A stretch of 18,077 bases of DNA, from positions 1 to 18,077 of the forward strand of contig JANOTP010000089.1 in assembly GCA_031416415.1 (NCBI GenBank), given 5' to 3'. The stretch's first letter is position 1. Each line of letters starts with the position of its first letter. Positions 1 to 7,328 of this stretch are shown here, in pieces. Both the position numbers and the translations under genes were made by a program. This DNA comes from JANYCO01 sp031416415 (lineage in GTDB: Bacteria > Bacteroidota > Bacteroidia > Cytophagales > Cytophagaceae). Under the pieces are notes generated by a model that had not been told where the DNA came from, searched no databases, and saw nothing but the letters and a program-made list of their open reading frames with translations.

Positions 1-38
1 AAATAAAATATCCCGCCATATGGCGGGATATTTTATTT
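1..38. terminator. Perfect 38-bp palindrome, probable bidirectional terminator
   Basis: Positions 1-19 are the exact reverse complement of positions 20-38. A GC core (cccgccat/atggcggg) is flanked by A-rich and T-rich arms, so each strand would form a GC stem followed by a U-rich run, as in a Rho-independent terminator working in both directions. The palindrome may extend to the left of the window. It most likely ends a gene lying outside the window. The only oddity is that the next start codon lies 8 bases after it. Confidence 0.75.
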
Positions 39-46
39 TATAAACT

Positions 47-337
47 ATGGAAAATATAGAACTTCCCGAATTAGCAAATTCATTGTTGTTAACTAAGGGT
101 TTGAATGAAGTAGAACTAAGACTGAAAATTTATAATGCAGTATTAAATCTTTTGTTAAACAATACCGCTTATTTATATCAAGTATTGTATAGGATAGATG
201 TGAAGGAGGAAAAAGTCAAAGAATCATTTTTAGATAGTCCTTTGGTAGAGGTTGCAGCTGAGCGCATTACTACTTTAATAGTTAATAGGCAAATAGAAAA
301 AATACAATGGCGAGCAAAATATTCGCAAAGTGAATGA
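47..337 (+). CDS. Small conserved-looking hypothetical protein (96 aa)
   Basis: An ATG-initiated 96-residue protein with no signal peptide or membrane segment. It is mostly helical in character, with a Leu/Asn-rich helix (about residues 10-50, including LKIYNAVLNLLLNN), then a charged segment (DVKEEKVKES, about 51-60) and a C-terminal basic tail. From memory it resembles small cytosolic proteins of unknown role found beside housekeeping genes in Bacteroidota, with an LYRIDV...K...F core; this is an impression, not a search. It converges on the minus-strand gene at 374-742. The start lies only 8 bases after the palindrome at 1-38, so transcription must either read through that structure or begin at the start codon. 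I do not know its function. Confidence 0.65.
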   Translation: MENIELPELANSLLLTKGLNEVELRLKIYNAVLNLLLNNTAYLYQVLYRIDVKEEKVKESFLDSPLVEVAAERITTLIVNRQIEKIQWRAKYSQSE

Positions 338-363
338 GCTACTTTTAAAATATAGATAGATTA

Positions 364-377
364 GTAAGAAAACTTAC
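364..377. terminator. Short stem-loop between convergent genes
   Basis: GTAAG and CTTAC form a 5-bp stem around an AAAA loop between the two convergent small genes, overlapping the last codon and stop of the minus-strand gene. It is weak and lacks a clear U-run, so it is only a possible termination aid. Confidence 0.25.
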
Positions 378-742
378 CTTTCATAGCGGATAGCTTTTTC
401 AATATACTTAAACATAATTTGCTCTTCACTATCATCCTCTTTGTTAACATGGTTTTCTAGATTTTTTAAAACACGTTCACAAATTGAAGTAGTTCTTAGG
501 TATTTTGGAGCTAATTCTTTGATGGTTTCTTTCTTATTTTTATCGTTGTGAGAAAGAAATTCAATGTAGACTTCTTTTATGAGCTTTGCTGCTCTAGCCT
601 CATCAATGGTGGGGAACACAGCATTGCGTATTTTTTCAAATTCATTTTCGCAAATAACACAATCCGAGTCTGCGATGCACAAATGTAGGTATACAAAATA
701 ATGTTCGTATGCCCATTGAACTGTAGTACGTGGTTGAACCAT
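374..742 (-). CDS. Hypothetical cytosolic helical protein, possibly TerB-like (122 aa)
   Basis: A 122-residue protein starting at an ATG with no signal peptide. An aromatic N-terminal helix (QWAYEHYFVYLHLCIADSD) is followed by an acidic turn (CVICENEFEKI), then alternating amphipathic helices and an acidic stretch near residues 100-108. The pattern of a hydrophobic helix running into 'IADSD...E.E..KI' recalls TerB-like/DjlA N-terminal helical domains, in which an acidic turn follows the first helix. The match is by eye and weak. It lies just downstream of groL on the same strand but is separated from it by the strong terminator at 804-834, so it is probably transcribed from its own promoter. 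A TAnnTTTG-like box (TAACTTTA on the minus strand, 774-781) lies about 32 bases upstream of the start, without a clear -33 partner. Confidence 0.6.
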   Translation of the reverse strand: MVQPRTTVQWAYEHYFVYLHLCIADSDCVICENEFEKIRNAVFPTIDEARAAKLIKEVYIEFLSHNDKNKKETIKELAPKYLRTTSICERVLKNLENHVNKEDDSEEQIMFKYIEKAIRYER

Positions 743-803
743 TTAGTAGTTGAACTGTTATGTTTTAACTCAATAAAGTTACATAAATGCCCTCGTAAAT
801 AAA

Positions 804-834
804 AAAAATACCCCTAAAAACTAGGGGTATTTTT
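804..834 (-). terminator. Rho-independent terminator of groS-groL
   Basis: A 13-bp perfect stem (804-816 with 822-834) holds a GGGG/CCCC core and a 5-base loop. On the minus strand it is followed by a run of T (complement of 801-808). It lies 20 bases beyond the groL stop codon. Confidence 0.9.
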
Positions 835-854
835 ATAAAAGATCAGGGTAGATA

Positions 855-2483
855 TTACATCATTCCACCCATTCCACCACCGCCCATGTGAGGCATAGAT
901 GATTTTTCCTCTGGCATATCTGCAATTACACACTCAGTAGTAAGTAATAAACCAGAAATAGAAGCCGAATTCTCAAGTGCTAATCTCGTCACTTTAGTTG
1001 GGTCAATAATACCAGCAGCAAACATGTTTTCATATTTGTCATCGCGAGCATTGTAACCGAAGTCGTCTTTTCCTTCTCTTACTTTATTAACAACTACAGA
1101 ACCTTCGCCACCAGCGTTAGCAACTATTGTTCTAAGTGGAGCTTCGATTGCTTGTCTTATGATTTGAATACCAGTTTCTTGGTCTTCATTTTCTACTTTT
1201 AAAGTATCAAGTACTGACGCAGCTCTAATAAGAGCAACTCCACCACCCGCAACAACACCTTCTTCTACTGCAGCTCTTGTAGCATGCAAGGCATCGTCAA
1301 CTCTGTCTTTCTTTTCTTTCATTTCAACTTCAGTAGCAGCACCTATGTATAAGATAGCTACTCCGCCAGATAATTTGGCAAGTCTTTCTTGAAGTTTTTC
1401 TTTGTCATAATCAGAAGTAGTGTTTTCGATTTGAGCTTTAATCTGATTAACTCTAGCTTTGATATTATCTTTTTCACCTTTACCGTTGATAACAGTTGTA
1501 TTATCTTTATCGATAATTACTTTTTCAGCAGAACCAAGGTGTTCTAAGGTAGCATTTTCAAGTTTGTAACCACCTTCTTCAGATATTACAGTACCACCAG
1601 TAAGGGCAGCGATGTCTTCCAACATTGCTTTTCTTCTGTCTCCAAAACCTGGAGCTTTTACTGCAGCAATTTTCAGAGCACCACGTATTTTGTTTACAAC
1701 AAGTGTAGCCAATGCTTCTCCATCCACATCTTCAGCAACTATTACAAGAGGTCTTCCTGTTTGAGCAACTTGCTCTAATATTGGAAGAAGTTCTTTCATA
1801 GAAGAAACTTTTTTATCGTAAAGTAATATGTAAGCTTGTTCAAGTTCAGCTTCCATTTTATCCGTATTTGTAACGAAATAAGCAGAAAGATATCCTCTGT
1901 CAAATTGCATACCTTCAACTGTTTTTACTTCAGTTTCAGTACCTTTAGCTTCTTCTACAGTGATTACACCATCTTTACCAACTTTGTCCATCGCATCAGC
2001 AATCATCTGACCGATTTCTTTGTCGTTATTGGCAGAAATAGTAGCTACTTGAGCTATTTCTTGAGAAGAAGATATTTTTTTAGATTGTTTTTTAAGTTCA
2101 CCAACTATAGCGATAACAGCTTTGTCGATTCCTCTTTTCAAATCCATTGGGTTTGCACCTGCTGCTACGTTTTTAATACCAGCATTGAAAATAGCTTGAG
2201 CTAAAACAGTAGCAGTTGTAGTTCCATCACCTGCGCTATCGGCAGTTTTTGAAGCTACTTCTTTTACCAATTGAGCACCCATATTTTCGATAGGCTCTTT
2301 TAGTTCGATATCTTTTGCTACCGTTACACCATCTTTAGTGATTGTTGGAGAACCGAATTTTTTATCTAAAATTACGTTTCTTCCTTTTGGTCCTAGGGTA
2401 ACTTTTACAGCGTTAGCTAAAGCGTCTACGCCTCTTTTAAGTTGTTCCCTGGCGTCTGTATCGAAATATATATTTTTTGCCAT
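855..2483 (-). CDS. groL: Chaperonin GroEL (60-kDa, HSP60)
   Basis: The ATP-driven class I chaperonin that encloses unfolded proteins in a double seven-membered ring with its GroES cap. The protein is 542 residues, normal for the family. It shows the family start AKNIYFDTDAREQL, the ATP-site Asp51 (TITKDGVTVAKDIEL region) and AGDGTTTAT with Asp86 (Asp52 and Asp87 in E. coli numbering). The apical domain is intact (AEDVDGEALATLVVNK, GFGDRRKAMLEDIA), as are the ATPase segment VVAGGGVALIRA and the C-terminal Gly-Met tail (HMGGGGMGGMM). It is the second gene of the groS-groL operon and is followed by the terminator at 804-834. The spacer from groS is 104 bases and contains an unusual repeat. No CIRCE operator (TTAGCACTC-N9-GAGTGCTAA) is visible. 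Confidence 0.99.
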   Translation of the reverse strand: MAKNIYFDTDAREQLKRGVDALANAVKVTLGPKGRNVILDKKFGSPTITKDGVTVAKDIELKEPIENMGAQLVKEVASKTADSAGDGTTTATVLAQAIFNAGIKNVAAGANPMDLKRGIDKAVIAIVGELKKQSKKISSSQEIAQVATISANNDKEIGQMIADAMDKVGKDGVITVEEAKGTETEVKTVEGMQFDRGYLSAYFVTNTDKMEAELEQAYILLYDKKVSSMKELLPILEQVAQTGRPLVIVAEDVDGEALATLVVNKIRGALKIAAVKAPGFGDRRKAMLEDIAALTGGTVISEEGGYKLENATLEHLGSAEKVIIDKDNTTVINGKGEKDNIKARVNQIKAQIENTTSDYDKEKLQERLAKLSGGVAILYIGAATEVEMKEKKDRVDDALHATRAAVEEGVVAGGGVALIRAASVLDTLKVENEDQETGIQIIRQAIEAPLRTIVANAGGEGSVVVNKVREGKDDFGYNARDDKYENMFAAGIIDPTKVTRLALENSASISGLLLTTECVIADMPEEKSSMPHMGGGGMGGMM

Positions 2484-2515
2484 GTTTATTTTAAGTTTAT
2501 TGTTTGTTTGTTTTG

Positions 2516-2585
2516 TTTAGAGTTTAAAGTTGAAGGTTTAAAGTTTAAATGTTTTTCACTTTTACTTTAAACTTTTAACTTTCAC
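2516..2585. repeat. Heptamer-built inverted repeat between groS and groL
   Basis: The left arm is five consecutive 7-base units (TTTAGAG, TTTAAAG, TTGAAGG, TTTAAAG, TTTAAAT; 2516-2550). The right arm is the opposite orientation (CTTTAAA, CTTTTAA, CTTTCAC; 2565-2585). Within them 2528-2544 and 2564-2580 pair at 15 of 17 positions, so the groS-groL transcript could fold here. The right arm ends just beyond the groS stop codon. Confidence 0.8.
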
Positions 2586-2587
2586 AC

Positions 2588-2866
2588 TTATAATATTGCG
2601 AAGATATCTGATTCTCTCATGATCAAGTAATCTTTTCCTTCAACAGAAACTTCAGTACCTGAGTATTTACCATATAAAACTGTATCACCTACTTTTACAG
2701 AAGTTGGTTCATCTTTTTTGCCCGGTCCGGCAGCAATTACAATTCCTTTTTGAGGTTTTTCTTTTGCTGTATCAGGAATAATGATTCCAGAAGCAGTTTT
2801 CTCTTCAGCAGCAGCAGGTTGTACTAACACTCTGTCCGCCAATGGCTTTAATTTAATGTTTGACAT
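2588..2866 (-). CDS. groS: Co-chaperonin GroES (10-kDa)
   Basis: The heptameric lid of the GroEL folding chamber. The protein is 92 residues, a typical length. The start LKPLADRVLVQP and the mobile loop that binds GroEL (about residues 21-32, EEKTASGIIIPD) are intact, as is the segment KPQKGIVIAAGPG followed by VKVGDTVLYGKYSGTEV and the end YLIMRESDIFAIL. It is the first gene of the operon, with groL 104 bases downstream. The upstream region (2867-3059) is shared with the divergent operon at 3060. I see no CIRCE element and no convincing TTG/TAnnTTTG promoter there. Confidence 0.99.
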   Translation of the reverse strand: MSNIKLKPLADRVLVQPAAAEEKTASGIIIPDTAKEKPQKGIVIAAGPGKKDEPTSVKVGDTVLYGKYSGTEVSVEGKDYLIMRESDIFAIL

Positions 2867-3059
2867 ATTTTTATGATTTTTAGTGTAAATTAAAAGGTCT
2901 TATTTACTGCTGGGCGTATTGCAGTTATTGTGCCATTGGAAATAGTATGACATATTTTCAGTATAACATCTCATTTTGTTTTATATTTATAAATAATGGC
3001 AGAATTTCTTCTTTATTGAATGAAAAATAAAGATTTTTGACATTAGATCATTTTAGAAA

Positions 3060-3986
3060 GTGGAAAAAAAACCAGTAAATACTCCTATTGATGTCGATTT
3101 TGAACAATTTTGGTTCAATACATTGGATTATTCCCAAAAACAAGATATTCACGAAGGCGTTACGTTTCTATATAAAAAGGATCAAACACAACTATTTATT
3201 AGACTTTATAAGAAAGAAAATGATTGGATTTCTCCATGTAGAGCACCTTTTGGAGGACTAGAATTTTCTAAAGAAACAGATATGAAAACGTTGTTTGAAT
3301 TTGTAAGAGATCTTATAAATGAAGCTACTGCAGATCGAATAGATAAAATCAGAATATCACTTCCTCCCGAATGTTATGATATTTTTAAATCTGATTTAAT
3401 GGATGAAGCATTACTTCATGCTGGTTTTTTGGTAACTGAAACCGAATTGAATTATCATATACAAATAAATCAGGGAGACTTTGCTACATTTATTCATGAG
3501 TCTGAAAAGAGACGATTGAAAAAGTGCCTACAAGCTGGCTTTAATTGTTCGATAGAAAAAAATCCAGATTATGATTATATACATGGATTAATTTCCGATT
3601 GTCGAAAACGAAAAGGATATCCACTTTCTATGAACCTGACCGATTTTAAGAAAATGTTTTTGAATTTTCCCGATCGTTATCTACTATTTGTAGTGAAAGA
3701 TAAAGAACTTATTATAGCAGCTGGGATAGGAGTGAAGGTACGGTCCGATATCTTGTATAACTTCCTACCAGCCGATCATATAGATTATTCAGCGTATAGT
3801 CCTATGGTATTATTAAATAAAGGAATGTATGATTACTGTCGAGATGGAGGTTATCAAATTTATGACCTCGGTATTGCAACAGTAAATGGTATTCGAAACG
3901 AAGGGTTAATTAAGTTTAAAGAACATCTAGGAGGTAAGCTTTCTCATAAATATTCATACGAATATAAAATTGATATAACTACATAG
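3060..3986 (+). CDS. FemAB/GNAT-like acyltransferase (308 aa)
   Basis: Predicted cytosolic acyltransferase of the BioF2-like/FemAB branch of the GNAT superfamily. These enzymes transfer acyl or aminoacyl groups to sugars, peptides or lipids. The N-terminal half contains RAPFGGLEF (61-69). The core has EKRRLKKCLQAGF (149-161), a charged helix with DCRKRKGYPLSM (180-191), and the C-terminal signature YDLGIATVNGIRNEGL (268-283) leading to FKEHLGGK, where FemAB-like proteins place the last helix of the acyl-donor fold. An in-frame TAG directly upstream (3054-3056) and the lack of another in-frame ATG near the N-terminus force a GTG start. It heads the four-gene operon, 7 bases before the methyltransferase. 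The acyl donor and acceptor cannot be read from the sequence. Confidence 0.8.
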   Translation: MEKKPVNTPIDVDFEQFWFNTLDYSQKQDIHEGVTFLYKKDQTQLFIRLYKKENDWISPCRAPFGGLEFSKETDMKTLFEFVRDLINEATADRIDKIRISLPPECYDIFKSDLMDEALLHAGFLVTETELNYHIQINQGDFATFIHESEKRRLKKCLQAGFNCSIEKNPDYDYIHGLISDCRKRKGYPLSMNLTDFKKMFLNFPDRYLLFVVKDKELIIAAGIGVKVRSDILYNFLPADHIDYSAYSPMVLLNKGMYDYCRDGGYQIYDLGIATVNGIRNEGLIKFKEHLGGKLSHKYSYEYKIDITT

Positions 3987-3993
3987 TTTTATA

Positions 3994-4905
3994 ATGGATA
4001 AAATTAAGAAGAAAATAATTTTTTTGTTAAATAAGCTACCTTATGTTAGAACCTTGCACCGTTTATTGAAGCAGTATGAGGAAATTACAGCATATCCTAC
4101 AGGTCATTATTATTCGCCAATTCCTAATTTAGAAGAGATACTACTACATGAGGGAAAAATATTTGAAAAAAAATCACCTGAAGCTGTTTTTTTAAACGAG
4201 GAAGGGCAACTTAACTTATTTCAGAATCTTATTCCTTTTTACAATGAATTCCCTATCAAAAATCTTGATGGTCTTAGATATCAAGTTCCTAAATCTTTTT
4301 TTACGTTTACCGATGCCTTTGTATTGTACGGAATTATCCGTCTCTATAAACCTATTAGAATCATAGAAGTGGGTTCTGGTTATTCTTCTGCGTTAATGTT
4401 AGATGTAAATCAATTTTATTTTCAAAATCAACAAAAGCTAACCTTTATAGATCCTGATTTTACAAGGCTAAAGAACTTTATGAAATCAGGTGATGAGAGT
4501 AAATGTACATTGATAAATAAAAAGGTTCAAGATGTAGACCTTGGACTTTTTTTAGAGCTTACTGAAAATGATTTATTATTTATCGATTCTTCCCATGTCA
4601 GCAAAGTAGGGAGTGATTTAAATTATTTGCTTTTTGAAATTTTACCCAAATTAAAAAAAGGGGTAATTATTCATTTCCATGATATATATTTTCCATTTGA
4701 ATATCCTAAAGAATTAGTTTTACATGAGAAATTAGCGTGGAATGAGGTCTATTTATTAAAAGCATTTTTAATGTATAATCCAATGTTTGAAATTTGTTAT
4801 TTTAATAATTATATATATGAAAAACATCTTAATTTAATAACCAAAAATACACCCGAATGCCTTAAGGATGAAGGCGCTTCATTGTATATAAAAAAAATAG
4901 CATAA
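3994..4905 (+). CDS. Class I SAM-dependent methyltransferase (Methyltransf_24 type)
   Basis: Predicted S-adenosylmethionine-dependent methyltransferase of 303 residues. A basic N-terminal helix precedes the Rossmann domain. Motif I is IIEVGSGYSS (123-132), the acidic end of the next strand is FIDPD (151-155), and LLFIDSSHVSKVGSD (194-208) is followed by KKGVIIHFHDIYFP (221-234). Together these are the layout of the Methyltransf_24 group, with Asp198/His201 and His229/Asp230 as candidate metal or catalytic residues. Members of this group often modify sugars or small molecules in polysaccharide and natural-product clusters. It is second in the operon, with 2 bases to the oxygenase gene. The substrate is unknown. 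Confidence 0.85.
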   Translation: MDKIKKKIIFLLNKLPYVRTLHRLLKQYEEITAYPTGHYYSPIPNLEEILLHEGKIFEKKSPEAVFLNEEGQLNLFQNLIPFYNEFPIKNLDGLRYQVPKSFFTFTDAFVLYGIIRLYKPIRIIEVGSGYSSALMLDVNQFYFQNQQKLTFIDPDFTRLKNFMKSGDESKCTLINKKVQDVDLGLFLELTENDLLFIDSSHVSKVGSDLNYLLFEILPKLKKGVIIHFHDIYFPFEYPKELVLHEKLAWNEVYLLKAFLMYNPMFEICYFNNYIYEKHLNLITKNTPECLKDEGASLYIKKIA

Positions 4906-4907
4906 GA

Positions 4908-5726
4908 ATGAAATTTGATTTTACAATAGATGGAAGTTTATTTGAACTTGAAGTAGAAGGGGAATTTTTCAAAGGGGAAAATCAAGTCCTTTTTGAAGAA
5001 AGAGGAAATATTTTAGAAAATTGCTCTTGGTTGAATGAGGGATATTCGACTCTTTCAATACTTGACGAACTAGAATTTGATACATTTAAAACTTCTATAG
5101 GTTTAATACTAGAAAAAATTTTAGAGGAAAATAATGTAACAATCGATAATAAGTTTAGTCTCGAAACGTATCATCACTATGTGACTTCTAATGCTGTGCA
5201 TCAAGCTGTAATTGAAAAAACAAGATTTTTGACATTTAAAGATTTTAACGTAGATATTGAAAAAGTAGTAGAACGAATTTCTGTTTCTGTAAATAGAAAA
5301 TTAGGAAAAACAAATCCAAAACTACTTGAAGAAATAATTATTTTAAGAATAAATAGACCTGAATCGCTCGATATAAATCCATTTCATAGAGATGGCTATC
5401 TAGATATATGGGCAGACACGTTGAATGTTTGGATTCCAATTGCAGGTTGTAATTCAGTTTCCTCTCTACCTCTAATTCCGAAGAGTCATTTTTGGAATGA
5501 GCAATATATAATAAGGACAGAAGCAAAAGGTGCAAGCATAAATGGATTAAGTTATCATGTACCAGCTATTATTAATTATAAAGATGGTTTGCATGCTATA
5601 AGACCAAATCCAAAATATGGTGAAGCCTTATTGTTTACTCCATTTATAGTGCACGGAGCAGCATTGAATAAACAGAAAGATATCACCAGGGTTTCACTAG
5701 AATTAAGACTTTGTTCAATTGCTTAG
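4908..5726 (+). CDS. Phytanoyl-CoA dioxygenase-like Fe(II)/2-oxoglutarate oxygenase
   Basis: Predicted non-heme iron oxygenase of the PhyH-like family, 272 residues. The iron triad is visible: His160 and Asp162 in FHRDGYLDIW, and His249 in FIVHGAALN. Arg261 (RVSLELR) is the expected 2-oxoglutarate anchor. Between them lie NVWIPIAG and LPLIPKSHFW, the usual 'wi.l...n..l..iPgSH' stretch of PhyH proteins. The first 110 residues are less typical and may bind the substrate or a partner. It probably hydroxylates or otherwise oxidises a small molecule or a carrier- or sugar-linked intermediate made in this operon. Its stop codon abuts the glycosyltransferase start with no gap, so the two are likely translationally coupled. 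Confidence 0.82.
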   Translation: MKFDFTIDGSLFELEVEGEFFKGENQVLFEERGNILENCSWLNEGYSTLSILDELEFDTFKTSIGLILEKILEENNVTIDNKFSLETYHHYVTSNAVHQAVIEKTRFLTFKDFNVDIEKVVERISVSVNRKLGKTNPKLLEEIIILRINRPESLDINPFHRDGYLDIWADTLNVWIPIAGCNSVSSLPLIPKSHFWNEQYIIRTEAKGASINGLSYHVPAIINYKDGLHAIRPNPKYGEALLFTPFIVHGAALNKQKDITRVSLELRLCSIA

Positions 5727-6689
5727 ATGGGTCCACTTGTCTCTATTATTTGTTTGTGTTATAATCAAGCTCGCTTTTTGGAATCGGCAATTATTTCTGT
5801 ATTGAATCAATCGTATACCACAATAGAGATTATTATAATTGATGACAATAGTTCAGACGAGAGTGTTTCTATAATCAATTCGCTTATTGCGAAATTTCCA
5901 TCGATTCATTTTATTAAAAATGAAATAAATATAGGCATGTGCCGATCCTTTAATAAAGCATTTAAAGAGGCTAAGGGCGAATTTGTGATTGATTTTGCTT
6001 GTGATGATATGATGGCGCCTAGCCGCATTGAAGAGCAGGTTAAAGCCTTTTCTATGTTGAGCGAAAAATATGGAGTAGTATTTTCGGACGCTTATATTGT
6101 AAATGAGAAGGGTGAGAAAACGAACACTTTTTATAAGAGAAATCAATTAGGAGTGCTTATTGATAAAGTACCTTATGGAGATGTCTTTAAAGATATAATT
6201 CATAGTTATCAAATTTGTTCGCCAACTATAATGATCCGAAAAAAAGTATTAGATGAGTTGTTTGGTTATAATGAATCGCTGAGTTATGAAGACTATGATT
6301 TTTTTATTAGATCGTCTAGAAATTATTTATATTATTATATAGATAAACCGCTAACCTATCATAGAAAAGTTAGTGGTTCTGATTCTTCTTCTTGGTATAG
6401 AAAAAGTGTCAATGTACACCTAGAATCTACTTTGGAAGTTTGTAAGAATGCTATTTTGCTTTGTCGAAATAAAGAAGAAATTAATGCACTTCTACATTCT
6501 ATTCGTTATCATTTGCGACAATCTTTTTTTGTAGAATGTTTTGAGCTGGTCTTACGTTACCATAAACTGTTGGTGCAGTTAGAATCGAATTCATTCGTAG
6601 ACGACTCAATTATGAAATTGGCAAGGGCTCGTGTTAAAGTAAATTTTCTTTTTAAGTTTTATCAAGTTGTTTTTAGAATTTTCCAATAA
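5727..6689 (+). CDS. Family 2 glycosyltransferase (GT-A fold)
   Basis: Predicted inverting nucleotide-sugar glycosyltransferase, 320 residues. It has the GT2 opening VSIICLCYNQARFLESAI, the nucleotide-binding acidic pair IIIIDDNSSDES (Asp39-Asp40), and N-I-G-M-C-R-S-F-N-K-A (68-78). The metal-binding DxD equivalent is CDDMM (92-96). The catalytic-base region is LSYEDYDFFIRS, matching the 'ED.d...R' motif. The C-terminal 100 residues are basic and aromatic and contain no clear membrane segment, so it is probably cytosolic or peripheral. It is the last gene of the operon, and its stop codon lies inside the left arm of the terminator at 6679-6729. Donor and acceptor sugars are unknown. Confidence 0.92.
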   Translation: MGPLVSIICLCYNQARFLESAIISVLNQSYTTIEIIIIDDNSSDESVSIINSLIAKFPSIHFIKNEINIGMCRSFNKAFKEAKGEFVIDFACDDMMAPSRIEEQVKAFSMLSEKYGVVFSDAYIVNEKGEKTNTFYKRNQLGVLIDKVPYGDVFKDIIHSYQICSPTIMIRKKVLDELFGYNESLSYEDYDFFIRSSRNYLYYYIDKPLTYHRKVSGSDSSSWYRKSVNVHLESTLEVCKNAILLCRNKEEINALLHSIRYHLRQSFFVECFELVLRYHKLLVQLESNSFVDDSIMKLARARVKVNFLFKFYQVVFRIFQ

Positions 6690-6729
6690 AAAAAACCTTA
6701 GAATTACCAAGGTCTTTTTTATTGGAAAA
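6679..6729. terminator. Long bidirectional terminator hairpin
   Basis: Positions 6679-6699 pair with 6709-6729 over 21 positions with one mismatch, around a 9-base loop. The inner CCTT/AAGG core is flanked by A-run and T-run arms, so it can terminate both the plus-strand operon ending at 6689 and the minus-strand gene ending at 6753. The right arm overlaps a second perfect palindrome (6722-6739, TTGGAAAAGCTTTTCCAA), so the octamer TTTTCCAA/TTGGAAAA occurs three times in 61 bases. Confidence 0.85.
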
Positions 6730-6752
6730 GCTTTTCCAAGCGTATAATTAGA

Positions 6753-7106
6753 TTATTTCTTTTTCATGAATATCTTAGTGATCATACCTGCGTCAGTAAG
6801 ACCAGCAGCAGTAGATTCAATTACATATCCTTCAGCAACAAGTTTATTGATTGCATTTAGAGTAATGTCGCCATTTTCGTCATGGTTTTCAGCTTTGAAT
6901 TCTTTGAATGGGATAACTTCTCTTTTATTGCCACCATAGTGTATATGAACTCCTTTGTCTGGATAAGATGGTATCTCGTATATTTCAACTAATATGTAAT
7001 TTGCAGTGTTGTTGGTAGAAACTTTGTCAGAAGGTTTAAATGCCATCATAAAGACAGAAATAACTGTAACGATAGCCAGTACGGAGTAGATAGCGTATTT
7101 TTTCAT
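6753..7106 (-). CDS. Small exported hypothetical protein (117 aa)
   Basis: A 117-residue protein with a clear N-terminal signal or anchor: KK followed by a hydrophobic stretch (about residues 4-24, YAIYSVLAIVTVISVFMMAF). The rest is a small soluble domain ending in NKLVAEGYVIESTAAG followed by ITKIFMKKK. That ending resembles DUF4177-like small domains, where 'L...GY.v.s...' precedes a final beta strand; the similarity is by eye only. There is no lipobox cysteine. It is likely periplasmic or membrane-anchored. It converges on the glycosyltransferase operon and shares its terminator. A TAGATTTG box on the minus strand (7204-7211) could be its -7 element with a leader of about 90 bases, but no matching -33 TTG is seen. 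Confidence 0.7.
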   Translation of the reverse strand: MKKYAIYSVLAIVTVISVFMMAFKPSDKVSTNNTANYILVEIYEIPSYPDKGVHIHYGGNKREVIPFKEFKAENHDENGDITLNAINKLVAEGYVIESTAAGLTDAGMITKIFMKKK

Positions 7107-7217
7107 AGGTACTATTTTGTTTAGGTTTATAATTGTTTGGAAAAATTACTAAAAATTATTGGTAAAAAACAATGTTTACGTATAATTTTGTTTCAATATT
7201 ACGCAAATCTATTTCAA

Positions 7218-7244
7218 TTGTTACATTTTTTTTTGTTAGTTTTG
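7218..7244 (+). promoter_or_regulatory. Bacteroidota-type promoter for the BatA-like gene
   Basis: TTG at 7218-7220 and TAGTTTTG at 7237-7244 match the Bacteroidota primary sigma factor pattern TTG ... TAnnTTTG. The -7 element is exact and the spacer is 16 bases, slightly short. It lies 84 bases before the GTG start of the downstream gene. The region 7107-7328 holds no other recognisable feature. Confidence 0.45.
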
Positions 7245-7328
7245 ATGTCGGATGTGTTTTGTCCCTGTCTTCTAATTTAAGAAAAGGACAAAAAATATAG
7301 TCAGGTCGTTTTTAACTACATATAACTG

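Noticed and set aside
1836..2204. Plus-strand ORF of 122 codons inside groL
   Set aside because: Antisense to a fully conserved groL; its Phe/Ser-rich, low-complexity translation is a shadow of that coding sequence.
2338..2520. Plus-strand ORF over the groL start
   Set aside because: Antisense shadow of the conserved GroEL N-terminus; no independent support.
3036..3056. TTGACA-like box before the acyltransferase gene as a sigma-70 -35 element
   Set aside because: Bacteroidota promoters do not use the TTGACA/TATAAT pattern, and it lies too close to the start codon to be a -35 box.
2867..3059. CIRCE/HrcA operator upstream of groS
   Set aside because: Neither TTAGCACTC nor GAGTGCTAA, nor a close variant, is present.
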